From contig CAVRKA010000001.1 of assembly GCA_963722175.1 (NCBI GenBank), positions 124,001 to 188,000 of the forward strand: DNA of 64,000 nucleotides, given 5' to 3'. Made by a program: the position numbers and the translations under genes. The notes under the pieces are model-generated. The model searched no databases, had not been told where the DNA came from, and saw only the letters and a list, made by a program, of their open reading frames with translations. The first letter of the stretch is position 1, and every line of letters starts with the position of its first letter. Source of the DNA: WHSW01 sp963722175. GTDB taxonomy: Bacteria; Actinomycetota; Thermoleophilia; Solirubrobacterales; 70-9. Below are positions 22,917-31,373 of the stretch, in pieces.

Positions 22917-23972
22917 ATGGGCTTCTTTCGGAACCTCACCGGCTTCGGCGGCCGCGACATGGCGGTCGACCTCGGGACCGCGAACACGCTCGTCTACGTG
23001 CGTGGGCGCGGGATCGTGCTGTCCGAGCCCTCGGTGGTCGCCGTCGACTCGGTGACCGGCGAGGTGCAGGCGGTCGGTGTCGACGCGAAGCGGATGCTCG
23101 GGCGCACGCCCGGCAACATCACCGCGATCCGTCCGCTCAAGGACGGGGTGATCGCCGACTTCGACGTCACCGAGGAGATGCTGCGCCACTTCATCCAGCG
23201 CGTGCATCAGAACCGCTTCGCCCACCCGCGGGTCGTCGTGTGCGTCCCCTCGGGGGTGACCGGGGTCGAGAAGCGCGCGGTCGAGGAGGCCTGCCTGTCG
23301 GCCGGGGCCCGTCAGGCGTATCTGATCGAGGAGCCGATGGCGGCGGCGATCGGCGCCGGGCTCCCGGTCGCCGACCCGACCGGTTCGATGATCCTCGACA
23401 TCGGCGGCGGCACCAGCGAGGTCGCGGTGATCTCCCTCGGCGGGATCGTCGTCTCCGAGTCGATCCGCGTCGGCGGCGACGAGATGGACGACGCCATCGT
23501 CGCCCACTGCAAGCAGCACCACAAGCTGCTGATCGGCCAGCAGACGGCCGAGGAGGTGAAGCTCGAGATCGGCTCGGCGGCTCCGCTGTCGAGCGAGGCG
23601 ACCACCGAGATCCGCGGCCGCGACCTGGTCACCGGCCTGCCGAACACGGTCGAGCTGACCTCGACCGAGATCCGCACCGCGCTCGAGGAGCCGGTCAGCC
23701 AGATCGTCGCGGCGGTCCGGGAGACGCTCGACCGCACCCCGCCCGAGCTCGCCGGCGACATCATGGACCGCGGGATCACCCTCGCCGGCGGCGGCGCGCT
23801 GCTCCAGGGGATCGACGCGCGAATGCGCGCGGAGTGCCAGATGCCCTGCCAGGTGACCGAGTCGCCCCTGACCTGCGTGGCGGTGGGCTCCGGGCGCTCG
23901 CTCGAGGAGTTCGAGGTCATCCACCGGATGCAGCGCACGTCCGGCCGACGGCGGGTCGGGGCGGTTGCGTAG
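22917..23972 (+). CDS. mreB: Rod shape-determining actin homologue MreB
   Basis: The 351-residue actin-fold ATPase shows MAVDLGTANTLVYVRGRGIV (phosphate 1), VCVPSGVTGVEKRAVEEA, LIEEPMAAAIGAGLPV, GSMILDIGGGTSEVAVISL (phosphate 2) and DRGITLAGGGALLQGID (adenosine). MreB filaments on the inner membrane guide the elongasome. The start MGFFRNLTGFGGRDMAV includes an amphipathic membrane-binding stretch. It heads mreB-mreC-mreD-mrdA-rodA. A complete rod-shape cluster indicates a rod-shaped cell growing by lateral-wall synthesis, unlike polar-growing actinobacteria. Confidence 0.97.
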   Translation: MGFFRNLTGFGGRDMAVDLGTANTLVYVRGRGIVLSEPSVVAVDSVTGEVQAVGVDAKRMLGRTPGNITAIRPLKDGVIADFDVTEEMLRHFIQRVHQNRFAHPRVVVCVPSGVTGVEKRAVEEACLSAGARQAYLIEEPMAAAIGAGLPVADPTGSMILDIGGGTSEVAVISLGGIVVSESIRVGGDEMDDAIVAHCKQHHKLLIGQQTAEEVKLEIGSAAPLSSEATTEIRGRDLVTGLPNTVELTSTEIRTALEEPVSQIVAAVRETLDRTPPELAGDIMDRGITLAGGGALLQGIDARMRAECQMPCQVTESPLTCVAVGSGRSLEEFEVIHRMQRTSGRRRVGAVA

Positions 23973-23974
23973 CG

Positions 23975-24850
23975 ATGTACCGCAAGCAGGTCCGCAGGCG
24001 CAGGGCGGTGCTCGTCGCCCTGATCGTGCTCTCGCTGGTGTTGCTCTCATCGCACTTCTCGGAGGCCGAGAGCGGCCCGCTGCACGCGATCCAGCGTGGC
24101 GTGGCGACGATCTTCGCCCCGGTCGGCGAGGTCGCCGAGCGGGCGCTGAAGCCGGTCCGCGACCTGGTCAACTGGTTCGACGAGACCTTCGATGCGCGAG
24201 GCGAGAACGAGGACCTGCGCGCGGAGGTCGCGAAGCTGCGAGCCCAGCTGGTCGCGGCCGAGGATGCCGAGGGCGACAACGAGCAATTCCGCAAGCTGCT
24301 CGGGCTCGCTGACAAGGACCCCGGCCTGGCCGAGTACGACCTCGTCACCGGGCGCGTGATCGGACGCTCGCCGACGGTCTGGTTCGCCGACGTGACGATC
24401 GACAAGGGATCGAGCTCGCAGATCGAGCGCAACGACGCGGTGATCAACGGCGACGGCCTGGTCGGCAGGGTCAGCGACGTCACCTCGGGCACCGCGCAGG
24501 TGCAGCTGATCACCGATCACGACAACGCGGTCTCGGCGCAGGTATTGCCGTCCGGGCCGACCGGGATCGTCGAGCCGGAGGTCGGCGACCCCGAGGACCT
24601 GCTGCTCGACTTCATCGACAACGACGAGACGATCCAGGAGAACCAGACGCTGGCGACCGCGGGCTGGTCGAACGGCTTGATCTCCTCGGCCTACCCGCCG
24701 GGGATCCCGATCGGCCGCGTGAGCGAGGCCGAGGAGGCCTCCCAGCAGCGCTTCCAGCGGGTCCACGTGACCCCGTTCGCCGATCTCCGCCAGCTCGAGT
24801 GGGTCCAGGTGCTAACCGGCGGCCCGGAGCGCCCGGGGGTGCCCGGATGA
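23975..24850 (+). CDS. mreC: Rod shape-determining protein MreC
   Basis: The 291-residue protein has one N-terminal membrane segment (AVLVALIVLSLVLLSSHF), a coiled coil (ENEDLRAEVAKLRAQLVAAE) and the MreC beta-barrel domain with VIGRSPTVWFADVTIDKG, NGDGLVGRVSDVTSGTAQV and LITDHDNAVSAQVL. It bridges MreB to PBP2 in the periplasm-equivalent space. It starts 2 bases after the mreB stop and overlaps mreD by ATGA. Confidence 0.95.
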   Translation: MYRKQVRRRRAVLVALIVLSLVLLSSHFSEAESGPLHAIQRGVATIFAPVGEVAERALKPVRDLVNWFDETFDARGENEDLRAEVAKLRAQLVAAEDAEGDNEQFRKLLGLADKDPGLAEYDLVTGRVIGRSPTVWFADVTIDKGSSSQIERNDAVINGDGLVGRVSDVTSGTAQVQLITDHDNAVSAQVLPSGPTGIVEPEVGDPEDLLLDFIDNDETIQENQTLATAGWSNGLISSAYPPGIPIGRVSEAEEASQQRFQRVHVTPFADLRQLEWVQVLTGGPERPGVPG

Positions 24851-25479
24851 TCGTCACCCCGCGAATCGCCGTGCGGCTGGCGCTGATCGTGATCGCCGCG
24901 GTGATCATTCAGGTCTCCTTCTTCTCCTTCCTCTCGATCCTCGGCGCGACGCCCTACGTCGTCCCGGTCGTGATCGTCTCCCTCGGGCTGCTCGGCGGCG
25001 GCGTCGTCGGCGCCGTCTGCGGGTTCTTCGCGGGTCTGCTGATCGATTCGCTGCTCCTCCACACGCTGGGCGTCTCGTCGCTGGTGCTGCTGTCGATCGG
25101 CTACCTCGCCGGGCGCTATCGCGAGGGCTTCGAGATCCGCGGCGCGGTCGTCCCCGCGTTGCTCACCGGCGGCTTCACCCTGGTCGCCGCCGCCGGCTTC
25201 GCCGCGATCGAGCTGATGCTCGGCGTCGATGCCGCGGTCAGCCTGCTCGTCGTTCGCGAGATCCTGATCCAGGCGCTGCTCGCGGTCCTGCTGGCCTTCG
25301 CCGTCTACCCGCTCGTCCGCCGCGCCCTCGGCGCGGCGCTGGTCGACTATCAGCCGTCGAGCCGGCTGCTCGTTCCCGGACGGGCGCGCCGCCGCCGCAG
25401 TCCACGCCGCGGTCGCGGCCTCGAACATGCCGCGCCCCGCCGCCGCGGCCGCCGTGCCCCGATCCACGGGGGGGTCTGA
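24847..25479 (+). CDS. mreD: Rod shape-determining membrane protein MreD
   Basis: The 210-residue polytopic protein has about five helices (LALIVIAAVIIQVSFFSFLS; GAVCGFFAGLLIDSLLLHTL; LLVVREILIQALLAVLLAFA). The family segment GFFAGLLIDSL is recognisable. An unusually long Arg-rich cytosolic tail (RARRRRSPRRGRG) follows the last helix. It is coupled at both ends: ATGA with mreC and TGATG with the PBP2 gene. Confidence 0.9.
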   Translation: MIVTPRIAVRLALIVIAAVIIQVSFFSFLSILGATPYVVPVVIVSLGLLGGGVVGAVCGFFAGLLIDSLLLHTLGVSSLVLLSIGYLAGRYREGFEIRGAVVPALLTGGFTLVAAAGFAAIELMLGVDAAVSLLVVREILIQALLAVLLAFAVYPLVRRALGAALVDYQPSSRLLVPGRARRRRSPRRGRGLEHAAPRRRGRRAPIHGGV

Positions 25480-27425
25480 TGGGACCGTCGCTGGGCTCTG
25501 ACTGGCGCGGCTCGCCGCCGCCCGCGCAGCTCGCGCTCCGCGTGGCGATCCTCGGCGGGATCGGGCTGATCGCCTTCGCGATCGTCTTCCTGCGCCTCTG
25601 GTACCTCGAGGTCCTCTCCGGCGAGAAGTACCTGGCCGAGGCCCAGAACAACCAGGTGCGCGAGTTCACGGTCCAGGCGCCGCGCGGCCGGGTCGTCGAC
25701 CGCCATGGCGAGGTCCTGGTCGACAACCGGACGGCACTCGAGCTGCAGGTCAAGGAAACGGAGCTGCCGCGGAGCAGCGAACGCCGGGCGCGGCTGTTCC
25801 GCCGCGTCGGCGAGATCGCCGACCTTCGCCCGGAGCAGATCCGCAACAAGATCCGCGCCGAGGCGAAGGCGTGCCCCGCCTGCCCGGCCACCCTGCGCCG
25901 CGACGTCCCCTACGACACCGTCTATTACGTCCGCGAGAACCAGCGTCACTTCCCGGGCGTCTCGGTTGAGCGCGTCTACGTTCGCCACTATCCGCAGGGG
26001 ACGCTGGCCGCGCATCTGCTCGGCTACGCCGGCGAGGTCGACTCGACCCAGCTCGATGATCCGCGCTACGAGGCGTTGCAGCCCGGCGACCAGGTCGGCA
26101 AGGAGGGGATCGAGTACGCCTACGACAGCCTCCTGCGGGGCAGCAACGGGACCAGCCGCGTCCAGGTGGACGCCGCGGGCCAGCCGACCGGCGGGCGCCT
26201 GTCCGAGCGCGAGCCGGTGCCCGGCAACAACCTCGTGCTCTCGATCGACGACGCGATCCAGGGCGCCGGCGAGACCGCGGTCGCGGGGACCGGGCTGCCG
26301 GGCGGGTTCGTGGCGATGAACATCAACAGCGGCCAGCTCTACGGGATCGGCTCCAGCCCCAGCTACGACCCGTCGATCTTCGCCAAGCCGCGGGTGCCGC
26401 AGTCGACCTACAACTCGCTGATCTCGGTCGCCAACGGCGCCCCGCTGGTCAACCGGGCGACCAACGGCCTCTATCCGACCGGCTCGACCTTCAAGCCGAT
26501 CACCGCCCTGGCAGCGCTCGACTCCGGGAACCTCGGCCTCAGCGAGATCATCAACGACCCGGGCGAGATCCGGTTCGGCGACCAGGTGTTCCAGAACGCC
26601 GGGCACGCCATCAACGGCGCGATCAGCCTGCGCGACGCGCTCAAGGTGAGCTCCGACGTCTTCTTCTACACGCTCGGTGGCCGCATGAACGTCGACAGTG
26701 GCGAAGGCGGCGCGCTGCAGCAATGGGCTCGCGCGCTCGGGCTCGGGGAGCCCACCGGCCTCGACGTCGGCGGCGAGGGCTCGGGGAAGGTGCCGACGCC
26801 GCAGGAGCGGAACCGCAACTACGAGCGCAACACCGACCCCGAGTCGGGCTGCGGCGAGGAGGTGTGCCTCGAGAAGGGCGAGGTCACCGACCGGCCCTGG
26901 TCGATCGGCGACAACGTCAACCTCTCGGTCGGCCAGGGCGACCTGCAGGCCGATCCGCTGCAGATGGCGGTCGCCTACGCGGCGATCGCCAACGGCGGCG
27001 ACATCGTGCGGCCCCACGTCGGACTCCGGGTCGAGGACCCGCACGGCCGCACGATCCAGGAGATCGACCCGGCGGTCCGCGACCACGTGGAGATCGATCC
27101 CGCCGCGCAGCGGACGATCCTGGACGGTCTGCGCGGCGCGGCGATGGAGCCCGGCGGCACCTCCTACAGCGTCTTCGGCGGCTATCCGGTCGAGATCGCC
27201 GGGAAGACCGGTACGGCCGAGACCGGGATCGGGATCGACCAGTCCTGGTACATGGCCCTGGCGCCGTACGACGACCCGAAGTACGTGGTCGCGGTGACGA
27301 TCGAGCGCGGCGGTTTCGGCGTCGACACGGCGGCCCCGGTGGCTCGCCAGATCCTGGACGAGTTGCTCGGCGTCAAGGAGTCGAAGATCGAGGACGTCAG
27401 CGCGGCGGGAGCGACGCTCGAGTGA
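25479..27425 (+). CDS. mrdA: Penicillin-binding protein 2 (elongation transpeptidase)
   Basis: The 648-residue class B PBP has an N-terminal anchor (ILGGIGLIAFAIVFLRLWYL), the dimerisation domain with APRGRVVDRHGEVLVDN, and a transpeptidase domain. The catalytic motifs are STFK in LYPTGSTFKPITALAA, SSD in LKVSSDVFFYTLG, and KTG in EIAGKTGTAETG. It cross-links peptidoglycan during lateral growth together with RodA. The insertion around ACPACP (cysteine pair) and GCGEEVC is unusual and could form disulfides. It is coupled to mreD and rodA by TGATG overlaps. Confidence 0.96.
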   Translation: MGPSLGSDWRGSPPPAQLALRVAILGGIGLIAFAIVFLRLWYLEVLSGEKYLAEAQNNQVREFTVQAPRGRVVDRHGEVLVDNRTALELQVKETELPRSSERRARLFRRVGEIADLRPEQIRNKIRAEAKACPACPATLRRDVPYDTVYYVRENQRHFPGVSVERVYVRHYPQGTLAAHLLGYAGEVDSTQLDDPRYEALQPGDQVGKEGIEYAYDSLLRGSNGTSRVQVDAAGQPTGGRLSEREPVPGNNLVLSIDDAIQGAGETAVAGTGLPGGFVAMNINSGQLYGIGSSPSYDPSIFAKPRVPQSTYNSLISVANGAPLVNRATNGLYPTGSTFKPITALAALDSGNLGLSEIINDPGEIRFGDQVFQNAGHAINGAISLRDALKVSSDVFFYTLGGRMNVDSGEGGALQQWARALGLGEPTGLDVGGEGSGKVPTPQERNRNYERNTDPESGCGEEVCLEKGEVTDRPWSIGDNVNLSVGQGDLQADPLQMAVAYAAIANGGDIVRPHVGLRVEDPHGRTIQEIDPAVRDHVEIDPAAQRTILDGLRGAAMEPGGTSYSVFGGYPVEIAGKTGTAETGIGIDQSWYMALAPYDDPKYVVAVTIERGGFGVDTAAPVARQILDELLGVKESKIEDVSAAGATLE

Positions 27426-28624
27426 TGGAGGCCTACCGCCGACCCCATCCCGCCCCGTTCGAGCGCTCGCGCGAGACGCTGATCGAGCGCAGCGGTTTCG
27501 GGCGGCTCGATCCGATCCTGCTGTTCGCCGGGGTCGCGCTGATCGCGTTCAGCATCTACACGCTCGGCGTCGCGACCACAGAGGATGTTCCCGGCAACCC
27601 CTACTACTACGTCGTCCGCCAATCGATCTACGCGGTCGTCGGGATCGCGCTGATGCTCGCGGTGGCGCGGGTCGACTACTCGCGCTTCCGCGAGCTCCGG
27701 GTCGGGATCTATACGGCAATGATCGGGATGATCGTGCTCGTCCTGCTGCTCGGCGAGGCGACCCGCGGCTCGCGCCGCTGGATCGAGCTGCCGTTCTTCA
27801 CCTTCCAGCCTTCCGAGCTCGGCAAGGTGCTGCTCATCGTCACCCTCGCCGCCTTCGTGATCGACCGCTCGCGGCGGCGCTCCGACGCCCAGCGGACAGT
27901 GCGGATCCTGGCCCTCGGCCTGTTTCCGGCGGCGCTCGTCTTCCTCCAGCCGGACCTGGGCACGGCGCTCGTCTACGCGGTGATCACGCTCGCCGTCCTG
28001 TTCGTCGCCGGGGTCCGCTGGACCCACTTCGCCGCGATGCTCGGCGGGGCGGCGGCGATGGTCGCAATCGTGCTCGTGATCGCTCCCGCCCTCGGTACCC
28101 CTATCCTGGCTGACTACCAGCAGGACCGCCTGACCGCGTTCCTGCACCCCAGCGACGACCCCAGGGACTCCAGCTATCAGATCAATCAAGCTCTGATCGC
28201 CGTAGGCTCGGGGGGCAAGACAGGACGCGGCGATGACGCAACCCAGACACAAAACGGCTTCCTTCCGGAGCGCCACACAGACTTCATCTTCGCCGTCGTC
28301 GGCGAACGCTTCGGCTTCGTCGGAGCCGCGTTCCTACTTTCTCTATACGCCCTGCTGATATGGCGGGCGCTGCGCGTAATGACTGTCTCGAAGAACCTCT
28401 ACGGCAGCATGATCGCCGGCGGAATCGCCGCGATGCTGATGTTCCAGGTCTTCGTCAACGTCGGCATGAATCTGGGAATCATGCCGATCACCGGCATCCC
28501 CTTGCCGCTGATGAGCTCAGGCGGCTCGTCCGTGATCGTCACCTTCTTGGCGCTCGGACTGCTGCAGAGCATCTACGTCCAGGCGCAGCTCACCACCTCG
28601 AAGCGGGGCTCAACTCCGTTTTGA
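27425..28624 (+). CDS. rodA: RodA peptidoglycan glycosyltransferase (SEDS family)
   Basis: The 399-residue protein has about ten membrane helices. SEDS motifs are clear: RGSRRWIELPFFTFQPSELGK, given as RRWIELPFFTFQPSELGK, LIFLQPDLGTALVY-like VFLQPDLGTALVYAVI, GFLPERHTDFIFAVVGE and GIPLPLMSSGGSSV. RodA polymerises glycan strands with PBP2. Codon choice changes at about 28190-28400, with clustered CTA, ATA, ACA, CTT and CAA codons that are rare elsewhere in the window. The gene overlaps mrdA by TGATG. Confidence 0.96.
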   Translation: MEAYRRPHPAPFERSRETLIERSGFGRLDPILLFAGVALIAFSIYTLGVATTEDVPGNPYYYVVRQSIYAVVGIALMLAVARVDYSRFRELRVGIYTAMIGMIVLVLLLGEATRGSRRWIELPFFTFQPSELGKVLLIVTLAAFVIDRSRRRSDAQRTVRILALGLFPAALVFLQPDLGTALVYAVITLAVLFVAGVRWTHFAAMLGGAAAMVAIVLVIAPALGTPILADYQQDRLTAFLHPSDDPRDSSYQINQALIAVGSGGKTGRGDDATQTQNGFLPERHTDFIFAVVGERFGFVGAAFLLSLYALLIWRALRVMTVSKNLYGSMIAGGIAAMLMFQVFVNVGMNLGIMPITGIPLPLMSSGGSSVIVTFLALGLLQSIYVQAQLTTSKRGSTPF

Positions 28625-28635
28625 GGTGATTTGAA

Positions 28636-30501
28636 CTGAAGAAGCGAATTCTCGTTTCCGTGGACGCGGGTGAAACCCGCGTTGCGGTACTCGAAGGCAA
28701 GGGGTCGGCGCGCCAGCAAGGGCGCGACGGCTCGAAGAACAAGAACGCCGGCATGAAAGTGGGCGAGCTGTACGTCGAGCGACGCAGCTCGCGCTCGATC
28801 GTCGGCAACATCTACAAGGGGGTGGTCGACAACGTCCTCCCGGGGATGGAGGCCGCCTTCGTCGATATCGGCCTGGAGCGAAACGGCTTCCTGCACGTCG
28901 ACGAGATCGTCACCGCCGACGGGAAGAAGGCGCCTCGGCGCGGCCACGGCCACGGGCGGCGGATCGACGAGCTCATCAAGCCCAAGCAGGAGGTCCTCGT
29001 GCAGGTGGTCAAGGATCCGCTGAAGTCGAAGGGCGCCCGCCTTTCGATGCAGATCTCGATCGCCGGGCGCTACCTCGTCTTCATGCCGAACGGCGCCGGG
29101 GTCGGCGCCTCGCGGCGGATGCCCGACGCCGAGCGCGACCGACAGCGCAAGCTGTTGCAGAAGCTCCACGATGGGAACGGCGGCGTGATCGTGCGCACCG
29201 CGGCGCAGGGCGCCCGCAAGGGCGACTTCGAGCGCGACCTCGACTATCTGAAGAAGCTGCACGAGGTGATGGTGCGGAGGGCCGAGGAGGTCAAGGCGCC
29301 GAACCTCGTCTTCCAGGAGGCCGACCTCTCGATCCGGGTGCTGCGCGACGTGCTGACGAAGGAGTTCGACGGCGCCGTGATCGACGACCCGAAGCAGCAC
29401 CACCGCGTGACCAGCTTCTTCCAGCGCACCGCGCCGGAGCTCGTCGAGTTCGTCGAGCTCTACGAGGGCGCCGAGCCGCTGCTCGAGCGCGAGGGCGCGG
29501 CCGAGGCGTTCGACCAGGTCCTGACCCGGCGGGCAGACCTGCCCTCCGGCGGCTACCTGATGATCGACTACGCGGAGGCGCTGACCGTGATCGACGTCAA
29601 CACCGGCAGCTTCACCGGGCGCGGCAAGGGCCGGCTCGAGGACACGATCACCAAGGTCAATGTCGAGGCGGCGGAGGAGGTCGTGCGCCAGATGCGGCTG
29701 CGGGACATCGGCGGGATCATCGTCATCGACTTCATCGACATGGCGAAGGCGAAGAACCGCGACCAGGTCCTGAAGACGCTGAAGAAGGCGCTCGACGCCG
29801 ACAAGACGAAGTCGTACGTGATGGAGGTCTCGCCGCTGGGACTGGTCGAGATGACACGCCAGAACGTCACCGACGGGGTCCGCGAGATCCTCACCCATCG
29901 CTGCCCGACCTGCGACGGCGAGGGCGTCGTGCGCTCCGCGGAGACGATGGCGATCGAGGTGATCCGCAAGCTCCGCCTGCTCGCCGCCGACGAGCCGGCG
30001 CCCGAGGCGTTCCTGATCCGGGTCAACCCGAACGTCGCCGCCGAGCTGGTCACCGAGGGCAGCGGCCTGGTCGAGCTCGAGGAGGAAACCGGCAAGCACT
30101 TCCACTTCGAGGGAGGCGAGGCGCTTGCGATCGACACCTATGAGGTCGTCGACCGCGGCAGCCGGGGCGAGATCGAGGAGCGGGCGCTTCCCTTCCGGGT
30201 CGGCGAGGAGGTCCTGGTGACGATCGAGGAGCCGCACATGTACAACGCCGACGACGCGATCGCCCGGGTCGACTCCTACATCGTCAGCGTCGCCGGGGGC
30301 GGCGGCCACGTCGGCGAGCGGCGGATGGTGGCGATCGAGAGCGTCGCCCGGTCGGCTGCGACCGCGTCGCTGCTGGACGAGAACGGGCAGAAAATCGAGA
30401 AGCTAGAATCGCCCGCTCCCTCTTCGAGACGCCGCGGCCGTCGCGGCGGCCGGCGCCGCAGCCGGGCGGGCAGCGAGAGCGGCTCGGGCGACGAGGGCTG
30501 A
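28636..30501 (+). CDS. rng: Ribonuclease E/G family endoribonuclease
   Basis: From the CTG at 28636 the protein has about 621 residues and begins LKKRILVSVDAGETRVAVLE, the usual family N-terminus. The GAGGTGAT at 28624-28630 is well placed for this CTG; the first standard start, GTG at 28660, would lose KKRILVS. The S1 region (YVERRSSRSIVGNIYKGVV, FVDIGLERNGFLHVDEI) is followed by the DNase-like catalytic site (TVIDVNTGSFTGRGKG; GIIVIDFIDMAK with the metal-binding aspartates) and the zinc link CPTCDGEG. It processes rRNA and mRNA. It starts 12 bases after rodA. Confidence 0.93.
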   Translation: MKKRILVSVDAGETRVAVLEGKGSARQQGRDGSKNKNAGMKVGELYVERRSSRSIVGNIYKGVVDNVLPGMEAAFVDIGLERNGFLHVDEIVTADGKKAPRRGHGHGRRIDELIKPKQEVLVQVVKDPLKSKGARLSMQISIAGRYLVFMPNGAGVGASRRMPDAERDRQRKLLQKLHDGNGGVIVRTAAQGARKGDFERDLDYLKKLHEVMVRRAEEVKAPNLVFQEADLSIRVLRDVLTKEFDGAVIDDPKQHHRVTSFFQRTAPELVEFVELYEGAEPLLEREGAAEAFDQVLTRRADLPSGGYLMIDYAEALTVIDVNTGSFTGRGKGRLEDTITKVNVEAAEEVVRQMRLRDIGGIIVIDFIDMAKAKNRDQVLKTLKKALDADKTKSYVMEVSPLGLVEMTRQNVTDGVREILTHRCPTCDGEGVVRSAETMAIEVIRKLRLLAADEPAPEAFLIRVNPNVAAELVTEGSGLVELEEETGKHFHFEGGEALAIDTYEVVDRGSRGEIEERALPFRVGEEVLVTIEEPHMYNADDAIARVDSYIVSVAGGGGHVGERRMVAIESVARSAATASLLDENGQKIEKLESPAPSSRRRGRRGGRRRSRAGSESGSGDEG

Positions 30502-30512
30502 GACGAACGACC

Positions 30513-31052
30513 ATGGCAGAGACCTACGCGATCATCGAGAGCGGCGGTAAGCAGTACCGCGCCGAGAAGGGGACGACCCTGGTCGTCGACCGCCTGCGTG
30601 CCGACGAGGGCGCGAAGGTGAACCTGCGCGCGGTGATGTTCCGCGGCGACGACGTAGTCCTGGAGCCCGACAAGCTGGAAAAGGTCAAGGTCGAGGCGAC
30701 GGTGACCGGGCACGAGCGCGGCGAGAAGATCCGGGTCTTCAAGTACCGGGCCAAGAAGGGCTATCGCAAGCGCCAGGGCCACCGGTCGGAGCTGACGAGG
30801 CTCGAGGTGACCGAGGTCAAGATGCTGACCCGGAAGCCGGCGGCCAAGCCCGCCACCGAGGCCAAGGACGAGGCAGGTACGGGTGAGGAGGCGGAGAAGC
30901 CGGCGCCGAAGAAGCCCGCGGCGCCCAAGAAGGCTCCGGCGAAGAAGCCGGCTGCGGCGAAGAAGCCCGCCGCCGCCAAGAAGCCCGCTGCGAAGAAGCC
31001 CGCTGCGAAGAAGCCGCCCGCCAAGAAGCCGGTCGAGAAGGAGGACAGCTAG
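30513..31052 (+). CDS. rplU: Ribosomal protein bL21 with histone-H1-like tail
   Basis: Residues 1 to about 105 are a standard L21 (YAIIESGGKQYRAEKGTTL; IRVFKYRAKKGYRKRQGHR). About 74 extra residues follow, composed almost only of Lys, Ala and Pro with repeats of KKPAA and KKPAAK, after a short acidic stretch (EAKDEAGTGEEAEK). This tail resembles eukaryotic H1 and the tails of mycobacterial HupB and Ku/LigD-type proteins. L21 sits on the 50S surface near 23S domain I. The tail should be disordered and bind nucleic acid. The neighbour rpmA starts 2 bases later. Confidence 0.95.
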   Translation: MAETYAIIESGGKQYRAEKGTTLVVDRLRADEGAKVNLRAVMFRGDDVVLEPDKLEKVKVEATVTGHERGEKIRVFKYRAKKGYRKRQGHRSELTRLEVTEVKMLTRKPAAKPATEAKDEAGTGEEAEKPAPKKPAAPKKAPAKKPAAAKKPAAAKKPAAKKPAAKKPPAKKPVEKEDS

Positions 31053-31054
31053 AG

Positions 31055-31309
31055 ATGGCGCACAAGAAGGGGCTCGGCTCGAGCCGCAACGGCCGCGACT
31101 CGAACCCGAAGATGCTCGGGGTGAAGATCTTCGCCGGCCAGACGGTGAACGGCGGCGAGATCCTCGTCCGCCAGCGCGGCACCCGGTTCCGTCCCGGCGA
31201 CGGCGCCGGCCTCGGCCGCGACCACACGATCTTCGCCACCCGCGCCGGCGTGGTCGAGTTCTCGCCCGCCCGCAAGGGCCGGGTCGTCTCGGTCAACCCG
31301 GCCGACTAG
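31055..31309 (+). CDS. rpmA: Ribosomal protein bL27
   Basis: This 84-residue protein is of normal length for L27. It starts AHKKGLGSSRNGRDSNPKML and continues GVKIFAGQTVNGGEILVRQRG, written partly here as FAGQTVNGGEILVRQRG, and THPGxNVGxGxD-type sequence FRPGDGAGLGRDHTIFA. Its N-terminus reaches the peptidyl-transferase centre. No cleavable extension of the Staphylococcus type is present. It forms the classic rplU-rpmA pair, and a hairpin follows 14 bases after its stop. Confidence 0.97.
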   Translation: MAHKKGLGSSRNGRDSNPKMLGVKIFAGQTVNGGEILVRQRGTRFRPGDGAGLGRDHTIFATRAGVVEFSPARKGRVVSVNPAD

Positions 31310-31323
31310 CGCCGAATGGCGAG

Positions 31324-31346
31324 TTGAGCACCGTATCGGTGCTCAA
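31324..31346 (+). terminator. Perfect hairpin after rpmA
   Basis: TTGAGCACCG (31324-31333) pairs with CGGTGCTCAA (31337-31346) around TAT. It closes the mre-rodA-rng-rplU-rpmA block just before a new promoter. There is no T run, so termination is inferred from position. Confidence 0.55.
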
Positions 31347-31373
31347 GGCGACAGTCGCGGTTAGGGTTGGTGC

